NCBI RefSeq assembly: GCF_003003775.1
Contig: NZ_PVWJ01000023.1
Span: forward strand, 1-47,271
Source: Merismopedia glauca CCAP 1448/3
Lineage (GTDB): Bacteria > Cyanobacteriota > Cyanobacteriia > Cyanobacteriales > CCAP-1448
Direction of reading: 5' to 3'
DNA length: 47,271 nt
A program made the position numbers and the translations under genes. Each line of letters opens with the position of its first letter. Position 1 is the first letter of the stretch. Of the stretch, positions 41,979 to 47,271 are shown piece by piece. Under the pieces are notes generated by a model. It was not told the origin of the DNA and searched no databases. It worked only from the letters and a program-made list of their open reading frames with translations.

Positions 41979-42870
41979 AGATCTTGGGGTGAGAGACGAC
42001 CTCAGTTACAATAACTAAACAGATAACGATCGCCATCAAGGCTAAGCCACTGACAAATAAAGCCGAGCGATGATTTCCCAAAGCGTAAGCCATTTCTAGG
42101 GCGATATTGGCGGTTAAAGTCCGCATGGGGGCAAATAAACTGTCGGGAACTTGGACTACATTGCCACAAACCATCAAAACAGCCATTGTTTCCCCGATCG
42201 CCCTTCCCATTTGCAAAATTAGTCCTGCTAATAAGCCGGATCTGGCTGTAGGTAATACTATTTGCCAGACGGTTCCCCAACGAGATAAACCTAGAGATGC
42301 GGCTCCTAATAGGTATTCTGGGGGGATTTCGGTAAAACTAGCTTCTGCTACCAATGTCATCGTCGGTAAGATCATAATCGTCAAAACGACGATTCCAGCG
42401 AGTAAACTGGTTCCTGGGGGATGAAGACGGTTAATTATAGGGACTAAAACCACTAATCCCCAGAATCCATAAACTACAGAAGGAATTCCCGCTAATAACT
42501 CGATTAAGCGACGATACCAGGTAGCTAACCAATTAGGGGCATAGTAGTGGGAGAAAATAGCGGATAATATGCCTATAGGGGCAGCGATCGCCACCGCACC
42601 TCCCGTAACTAGTAAAGTTCCCCACAGCATCGGCGTTAGATTATAGGAGCCAGAAGCGGGATTCCAGCTAGGATCGCTGAAGAATCGCCAAATTCCCACC
42701 TGTTGTAAGACTGGTAGCGCTTCGATGCCGAGAAAGGCGATAATGGCGAGGATAATGGCACCAGCGATCGCCCCTAGCAAGATTAACACCCACAGCAGTA
42801 GGTCATCAGTTTCTAGTTTGAGCAACTTTCGGGGTAAGGGGAACAAAGTTTTGACTTTCAACGAGGTCAT
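41971..42870 (-). CDS. pstC: Phosphate ABC transporter permease PstC
   Basis: Second permease of the Pst channel. About 299 residues from the ATG at 42868-42870 (MTSLKVKTLFPLPRKLLKLE). The first helix is LLLWVLILLGAIAGAIILAII. Family features include WNPASGSYNLTPMLWGTLLVT, AGIPSVVYGFWGLVVLVP and the EAA loop PEYLLGAASLGLSRWGTVWQIVLPTARSGLL. The chosen start overlaps the pstS reading frame by 65 bases, longer than usual. A later non-ATG start may be used, but the first helix requires a start before about 42810. Confidence 0.9.
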   Translation of the reverse strand: MTSLKVKTLFPLPRKLLKLETDDLLLWVLILLGAIAGAIILAIIAFLGIEALPVLQQVGIWRFFSDPSWNPASGSYNLTPMLWGTLLVTGGAVAIAAPIGILSAIFSHYYAPNWLATWYRRLIELLAGIPSVVYGFWGLVVLVPIINRLHPPGTSLLAGIVVLTIMILPTMTLVAEASFTEIPPEYLLGAASLGLSRWGTVWQIVLPTARSGLLAGLILQMGRAIGETMAVLMVCGNVVQVPDSLFAPMRTLTANIALEMAYALGNHRSALFVSGLALMAIVICLVIVTEVVSHPKIYD

Positions 42871-43654
42871 ATACTTGCTGAGATTGGGCAAAATCGAGGA
42901 ATTCTTTGGCAAGTCCTGATGGTGCTGGTTTTGTGACTAACATTAGCGGACGAGACAGGGGAAATGTACTATTCTGGACGGTTTTAGTATTGGCTTCTAC
43001 TCCATTAATCGGCAAAAGTTTGATGGGTGTACCCTCTTTGAGTTCTGATTCAGCAGCACCGATGGAAACGTAGGCTATAGCATTGGGGTTACCAGCAACG
43101 GTTTTGATTCCTTGCTGATTGTCTCCAATGACGACACTAGCTTTGATTTGGGAGTTTTCTAGTTTAAAGTAGCTGAGGAACAGTTCTAGGGTAGATCGCC
43201 CTTCGGCTTTGTTAATCACGGTGATTGGTGCATCTTTACCGCCAACTTGCTGCCAGTTATTAATTTTGCCTTGGTAAATTGCCACTATTTGCTGATTAGT
43301 GAGTTTATTTACGGGATTTTTGGCGTTGACGATGGGACTGATACCATCGCGGGCGATCGCAAATGCTTGTAGTTTCTGGGTTTCGTTTGGCTTCAAACTC
43401 CGAGAAACCATTCCAATATCAGCTACCCCACTTTCAGCATCGGCGATTCCCCTAGAAGAACCGCCAGTTTGCACGTCAATTCGCACTCCTGGATGTTTGG
43501 CTTCAAAGCGTTTCGCCATTTCAGAGGCTAAAGGTGCGACGGTACTAGAACCTGTCAGGGTAAGTTTGGTTAACTGCTTATTACTAGAATTACAAGCAGT
43601 TAAAGTGGAAACAGCAGCGATACTAGCTACTAAGAAAGTTAGATTTCTATTCAT
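42806..43654 (-). CDS. pstS: Phosphate-binding lipoprotein PstS
   Basis: Periplasmic substrate-binding protein that delivers phosphate to PstCA. 282 residues from the ATG at 43652-43654, with a lipoprotein signal peptide and lipobox LTAC (Cys21). The phosphate-binding signatures are GSSTVAPLA near the mature N-terminus, QTGGSSRGIADAESG and AEGRSTLELFLSYF. It ends FVPLTPKVAQTRN. Phosphate binding by Ser/Thr main-chain groups and an Asp discriminates against arsenate in related proteins. Only 2 bp separate it from arsM, so it is part of the arsenic operon and not a stand-alone pho operon. Confidence 0.94.
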   Translation of the reverse strand: MNRNLTFLVASIAAVSTLTACNSSNKQLTKLTLTGSSTVAPLASEMAKRFEAKHPGVRIDVQTGGSSRGIADAESGVADIGMVSRSLKPNETQKLQAFAIARDGISPIVNAKNPVNKLTNQQIVAIYQGKINNWQQVGGKDAPITVINKAEGRSTLELFLSYFKLENSQIKASVVIGDNQQGIKTVAGNPNAIAYVSIGAAESELKEGTPIKLLPINGVEANTKTVQNSTFPLSRPLMLVTKPAPSGLAKEFLDFAQSQQVYDLVESQNFVPLTPKVAQTRN

Positions 43655-43656
43655 AT

Positions 43657-44844
43657 TTACGAACAGCAACTTTGTTGCGGAGAACAGCAAGAACCAGCCG
43701 ATGAACCAGTGAAAATTGTGACTTGATAATCATCTCCTTTCGTCTCTTTAGGATGGCGTAAAAGAGAACCTTGACAATTAAAAGGTTGAGCTAATTCCAG
43801 GGAAATTTCGGTGTAAGGAGGAACGGGAATGAATTCTTGATGATAAGGTCCTTGAGGATTAGTTAAAATCCGGTAAGTTTTATCACAAACTGCGGTTCTT
43901 TCACCCCGTTTAAAGGTATGTTTGTCATCATCTTGTACTTGTTTCCAAGGACCTTGATAAATCACAGCTTGGTTGCGTTCCCAACAATCTCCTTCTTTAC
44001 CTTTAAAGGCTTGAATTGTCATCGAACGGAATTCTATTCCATCAATTGTTTCTACTGGATTAGGACTGCGTTTCAGGATAGAAATTCCATAAAAGCCCAC
44101 TTGTTCAAACATTTTGAGAAACAAGTCTTCGCGGAAAGCACCTGCAATGCAGCCACTCCAAAGTTCGGGGTTATTCAAGATTTCTAAGTTGGGATCTTCG
44201 TCGCAAACAACATCAGAAATGACAACTCTACCACCTGGTTTGAGGACGCGATAGATTTCTCGAAATAGCTGTTGTTTCTCGGCTGGTTCAACTAGGTTTA
44301 AAACACAGTTAGATACGACGACATCGACAGTACTATCGGGAATGAGAGGAGATTGTTTTCTCAGGCGATCGCATTCTGTTTCCCAAGCACTCAAATCTTC
44401 AACATTGGTAATGGGATGCTGTTGCAACCAAGTTTCAGCTAAATCTAAATTTAACTGTAAATCTTGAATTTTACCTTTGACAAAACTAACATTACTATAT
44501 CCCAATGTTTGTCCGATATCTGCGACATATTTGCGGGCAGTTTGCAGCATATCATCATTTAAATCTACGCCAATTACTTGCCCTTTCGCTCCGACTTTTT
44601 TGGCAATGATATAGCAGTTTTTCCCAACTCCAGATCCTAGATCGACTACAGTTTCCCCAGGATAAACATAGCGGGTAGGATCTCCACATCCATAGTCTTT
44701 TTGGATAATTTCTTCAGGGATATGGTCTAAATCTTGGTGATTGTATTCGGCTGGATAACATAATCCTACAGACACTTTTTGGGCTGCTATTTGATACTTT
44801 TCTCGGACAGCAGTTTCTACGTTAAATTCTAGTTGTTCTTTCAT
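43657..44844 (-). CDS. arsM: Arsenite S-adenosylmethionine methyltransferase
   Basis: Methylates As(III) with SAM. About 395 residues from the ATG at 44842-44844 (MKEQLEFNVETAVREKYQ). The class I SAM fold shows VVDLGSGVGKN (67-76) and VIGVDLNDDML. The four Cys expected of ArsM appear to be present: Cys29 (GLCYPAEYN), Cys53 (YGCGDP), Cys180 (VSNCVLNL) and Cys232 (SGCIAGAF). A C-terminal extension ends in a Cys-rich tail, SCCSPQQSCCS, as in other ArsM proteins. It lies between the ArsI-like lyase gene and pstS. No Shine-Dalgarno is visible, suggesting coupling to the upstream gene. Confidence 0.9.
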   Translation of the reverse strand: MKEQLEFNVETAVREKYQIAAQKVSVGLCYPAEYNHQDLDHIPEEIIQKDYGCGDPTRYVYPGETVVDLGSGVGKNCYIIAKKVGAKGQVIGVDLNDDMLQTARKYVADIGQTLGYSNVSFVKGKIQDLQLNLDLAETWLQQHPITNVEDLSAWETECDRLRKQSPLIPDSTVDVVVSNCVLNLVEPAEKQQLFREIYRVLKPGGRVVISDVVCDEDPNLEILNNPELWSGCIAGAFREDLFLKMFEQVGFYGISILKRSPNPVETIDGIEFRSMTIQAFKGKEGDCWERNQAVIYQGPWKQVQDDDKHTFKRGERTAVCDKTYRILTNPQGPYHQEFIPVPPYTEISLELAQPFNCQGSLLRHPKETKGDDYQVTIFTGSSAGSCCSPQQSCCS

Positions 44845-44899
44845 ATTTATAAAACCACAAAGGCACAAAGTACAAGGGAGAGAATTAATTTAAGAGTAA

Positions 44900-46180
44900 C
44901 TACACAGTTGCTGCTACATTTTGCATCATTTCGTAGTAGCAAATACAGTCGGGACCACAACCTTCATCAGCTTCAGCTTCGACGACGATAAAGACTTCCC
45001 AGCGATTTCCATCAGGATCTGGTGCCCATATTTTGGTTTGAACTGCATAACAGCAAGCTTCTTGTTTTTCTTCTTCAAATTCAAAGCCAGCTTTGATGAG
45101 TCTACGTTTGATTTCGACGATCGCATCGCTATCTTTGACTTGAATTCCTAAGTGATTGATTAATCCTTCTCCTGGATCTGTCATTCCACTATTTTCTAAC
45201 AAGCTTAAGTTCAATCTTGGTTCGTCAATTTCAAATTTGGCGTAGTCTGTTTTGAGTTTGACTGGACTTTGATTGAATAAGGTTTGGTAAAAAGAAACTG
45301 CCCGTGTTATGTTGCGAGTAATCAGATTTGCGTGAATGCGTTTTTCACCAGGAAAATCAATTGCACTCACAAATAGTTTATTTTCGCTACTAATTTGAGG
45401 TTCGCAACAACTTTGATTGGCTGTACCCAAAGAGGTTTGAGTTATTTCTTGATAGCAAATACAATCTGAGGTACAACCTTGATTAACTTCTGGTTCTATT
45501 ACGAGAAATACTTCCCACAAATTACCATCTGGATCGGGAACCCAAATCTTGTTTTGAACTGCGTAGCAACCTGCTGTTTCTGACTGTTCTTCAAAGTAGA
45601 AACCATTGTCAGACAATCGTTGTTTTACTTGGGCGATCGCTTGACTATCTTTAACTTGAATTCCTAAATGATTAATCAAACCTTGTCCGGCTTTGCCAAA
45701 GGTATCATTATGTAGCAAACTGAGGTTTACTGGTGGTTCTTCTAGTTCAAATTTAGCGTAGTCTACTTTATGTTTGACTGGATTGTGATTGAATAAAGTC
45801 CGATAGAAAATCACAGATTTAGTGACATCACGAGCAATTATATTGCAGTGAATCCGTTTTTCAGTCAGAAACTCTACGGCGCTGACAGCCCTATCTACCA
45901 GTATTTCTGGTTCTTCTACACCTTGTTTTAAGTAATCTTGAATTTCTCTAAGTTCGGGAAACCTACCACTCAAAACTGGATGACCGTTAGCTATAGTTAA
46001 AGGAAATGTATATTCCTTTTTCAACATCATTACTTCTAATACCTGTGTAGGAATCTCTTCTGATGTATATAAGTTGATTCCACTTAAGTTTGCGGGTAGG
46101 TTTTCGGCTTCTAAGGAACGATTTAAATGTTGGATAGTATCTAAATCTTGTTCCCGTTCAACATAAATATCGATTTGCAT
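44900..46180 (-). CDS. arsI: Double ArsI/CadI-type VOC protein with ArsD-like N-terminus
   Basis: ArsI is an Fe(II) dioxygenase that breaks the C-As bond of methylarsenite. This 426-residue protein is a fusion. Residues 1-85 are thioredoxin-like and resemble ArsD without Cys (FPLTIANGHPVLSGRFPE). Two VOC domains follow, at about 105-230 and 280-400. Metal ligands are His111, His171, Glu223 and His283, His343, Glu395. Domain 2 keeps the vicinal Cys pair (ACCYAVQ, 376-377) that binds As(III) in ArsI. Domain 1 has AGCYAVQ and so lost one Cys. Each domain is followed by a GC-x3-CIC motif (235 and 408), and the linker has another CC. The start ATG 46180 has GGAG upstream. Confidence 0.88.
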   Translation of the reverse strand: MQIDIYVEREQDLDTIQHLNRSLEAENLPANLSGINLYTSEEIPTQVLEVMMLKKEYTFPLTIANGHPVLSGRFPELREIQDYLKQGVEEPEILVDRAVSAVEFLTEKRIHCNIIARDVTKSVIFYRTLFNHNPVKHKVDYAKFELEEPPVNLSLLHNDTFGKAGQGLINHLGIQVKDSQAIAQVKQRLSDNGFYFEEQSETAGCYAVQNKIWVPDPDGNLWEVFLVIEPEVNQGCTSDCICYQEITQTSLGTANQSCCEPQISSENKLFVSAIDFPGEKRIHANLITRNITRAVSFYQTLFNQSPVKLKTDYAKFEIDEPRLNLSLLENSGMTDPGEGLINHLGIQVKDSDAIVEIKRRLIKAGFEFEEEKQEACCYAVQTKIWAPDPDGNRWEVFIVVEAEADEGCGPDCICYYEMMQNVAATV

Positions 46181-46201
46181 TTTTGACTCCAATTTGGTTA
46201 T

Positions 46202-46528
46202 TTAACAACAGGCGCTACTACAAGAACAATCTTGGGGATTTCCTACAGGTTTACCAGTTTTAATCGCATCTACAGCTACTGCTGGTTCTGGTAGTTTACC
46301 TAGAGCAATAATGACGTTATCAACGACGATAGCTGGTAAGGATTTACCTCCATCACTTTGCATTTTTAGAAAGAGCGATCGCGGTACAGGTACTGATTGA
46401 TTCGGTTTGGCTAAATCGAATACTTTCACTTCCACTTCTTGGGCTAATTCTTGCCGAATGTATGAAGCTAAATCTTCAATCACATTGGTGCGACAACAAC
46501 TTTTGTCATAGATATAAACTGTTTTCAT
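46202..46528 (-). CDS. ArsD-like arsenic metallochaperone/repressor
   Basis: A 108-residue thioredoxin-fold protein beginning MKTVYIYDKSCCRTNVIEDL. The vicinal Cys11-Cys12 and the C-terminal DCSCSSACC match the positions of the metal-binding Cys pairs of ArsD. The third N-terminal Cys of classical ArsD is absent. ArsD passes As(III) to the ArsA pump and weakly represses ars operons; no arsA or arsB is in this window. AAGGAG six bases before the ATG makes this start secure and a TTG two codons earlier unlikely. It is the first gene of the arsenic-phosphate operon. Confidence 0.78.
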   Translation of the reverse strand: MKTVYIYDKSCCRTNVIEDLASYIRQELAQEVEVKVFDLAKPNQSVPVPRSLFLKMQSDGGKSLPAIVVDNVIIALGKLPEPAVAVDAIKTGKPVGNPQDCSCSSACC

Positions 46529-46565
46529 CCTCAACTCCTTTTGGGTACTTCAATCCTAATGAATA

Positions 46566-46594
46566 AATATTAGTAATGTCCACTATTTTGGCAA
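46566..46594 (-). promoter_or_regulatory. Candidate ars-pst operon promoter with inverted repeat
   Basis: Minus-strand TTGCCA (46589-46594) and AATATT (46566-46571) are 17 bp apart, about 40 bp before the ArsD-like ATG. The -10 overlaps an inverted repeat CTAAT-N8-ATTAG (46556-46573) that could be an operator. It does not match the ArsR boxes I know. Confidence 0.4.
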
Positions 46595-46845
46595 ATATAA
46601 AAGACGTAATAGTTAATTTATTGTCTGTAATTCAAAACTGATTATTTAAATCAATCCGGATCGTTCTATGACTCGGAAAAATGGACGAAAAACTATTTAT
46701 TTTATGGATCTTAATCGCGATCTTAAAGTCTTTTTAGTTAGTGGATAACTCTTGTTTTTTCAAGATTGAAGAGTCATTATGTAAGAGAGATGAGTTAAAT
46801 CAATCTCTCATCTAATACACAAACTGAATTCAAGAGGAAAATACC

Positions 46846-47010
46846 ATGTCTAAAATACAAATTCTCGACTTAAATCTGGCGGACAACAACGACAGTTTAA
46901 TTACCGAACTCAAACAGCTTAACTGGAAAGAAGTAGCTAATGTTAAAGGCGGTTTAGGTGTTGGTTGTCGTGCTGCTTGTATGAAAGGAGATTGCTCTTT
47001 AAGTCTATAA
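46846..47010 (+). CDS. Double-glycine leader peptide, putative RiPP/bacteriocin precursor
   Basis: A 54-residue peptide from ATG 46846 to TAA 47010 with ribosome site AGAGGAAA. The first 36 residues look like a double-glycine leader: an acidic, leucine-spaced helix (SLITELKQLNWKEVANVKGG) ending in GG at 35-36. The remaining 18 residues, LGVGCRAACMKGDCSLSL, form a possible core with three Cys and two Ser. Such leaders are cut by C39-peptidase ABC exporters, and Cys/Ser cores are often modified. No modification or export gene is present before the window ends. A 7-bp hairpin (46785-46809) lies in its leader and a terminator follows. Divergent from the arsenic operon. Confidence 0.75.
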   Translation: MSKIQILDLNLADNNDSLITELKQLNWKEVANVKGGLGVGCRAACMKGDCSLSL

Positions 47011-47054
47011 TTAATCTTGACTTGGGGCGATCGCCTAAATTAGTTTAATGATTT

Positions 47055-47084
47055 AGGAGGGAAAGATTTACTTTCTCTCCTTTT
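47055..47084 (+). terminator. Terminator after the leader-peptide gene
   Basis: AGGAGGGAAAG pairs with CTTTCTCTCC, loop ATTTA, followed by TTTT, 45 bp after the stop codon. The precursor peptide is thus a single-gene transcript. Confidence 0.8.
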
Positions 47085-47100
47085 CACGCAAGCTGTTATC

Positions 47101-47123
47101 GGGACAGCCGAGACGGCTATCCC
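47101..47123. repeat. Short palindrome near the window end
   Basis: GGGA-AGCC and GGCT-TCCC arms with matching single-base bulges (C and A). Non-coding; only purine/pyrimidine-rich spacer lies between it and the terminal adapter. Confidence 0.5.
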
Positions 47124-47252
47124 ACAACTGAATTATAATTGCTATATTGGCTTTCTCTTCTTCCTTCTTCCCTCTTCCTTTTTTCTTTTTTTTAACAAGT
47201 AAATTAAATGCGTGACAACTTAGCAATGACAATCGTTAGAACTACAATTGCT

Positions 47253-47271
47253 CTGTCTCTTATACACATCT
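47253..47271. other. Tn5/Nextera mosaic-end adapter (inverted)
   Basis: CTGTCTCTTATACACATCT is the exact reverse complement of bases 1-19, so genomic sequence ends at 47252. Confidence 0.97.

Noticed and set aside
47208-47252. Start of another gene at ATG 47208
   Set aside because: Fifteen codons without a ribosome site before the adapter; cannot be supported.

Overview
The window is a 47.3-kb piece of cyanobacterial chromosome. Diagnostic genes are psaA-psaB, phosphoribulokinase, a petH gene with the phycobilisome-linker N-terminus, a PAM68-family protein and an FtsH2-like protease. HIP1 octamers (GCGATCGC) are also frequent. Both ends carry the 19-bp Tn5 mosaic end in inverted orientation, so the first and last 19 bases are library adapter. 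The flanking genes are cut there.

Region 1 (20-14.7 kb) is mostly housekeeping: rnhA (partial), wecB, a small membrane protein, a PilT-type ATPase, a proline-rich lipoprotein, psaAB with an anti-Shine-Dalgarno leader, two tandem polysaccharide deacetylases and a DUF1517-type protein. Region 2 (14.7-22.1 kb) has prk and petH divergently arranged around a tandemly duplicated non-coding element that looks like a structured RNA, then ftsH, yajQ and mutL. Region 3 (22.1-32.5 kb) has a decayed IS630-type insertion sequence, a GAF histidine kinase, a BON protein, an alpha/beta hydrolase, rpsO, a PAM68 homologue, DAHP synthase, tRNA-Asn, a tandemly duplicated gene for a small exported repeat protein, and many MITE-like and palindromic repeats.

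Region 4 (32.5-39.7 kb) is the most unusual. On the minus strand an HNH endonuclease and a small protein are followed by a strong promoter covered by three phased TGTAGTAT octamers. Next comes a long array of 18 tRNA genes with 16 different anticodons plus a second CAT and a second Ser gene; none is for Ala, His, Pro or Val. After the array come an RNA ligase of the Rnl5 type, a helical-plus-vWA protein with Ro60/TROVE-like layout, and an unknown protein overlapping it. A zinc-ribbon/PD-(D/E)xK-like nuclease gene sits in the array on the opposite strand. Two tRNAs, Phe and Trp, are interrupted inside their T-loops by small mobile repeats. I infer an inducible reserve tRNA and RNA-repair island. 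Long tRNA arrays are known from Anabaena, but I do not know of one described with this RNA-repair set.

Region 5 (39.7-47.25 kb) is a minus-strand run of ArsD-like protein, a double ArsI-type lyase, ArsM, then pstS-pstC-pstA-pstB. It joins organoarsenic chemistry to phosphate uptake. Divergent from it, at the window edge, is a 54-residue double-glycine leader peptide with a Cys-containing core that resembles a RiPP or bacteriocin precursor.
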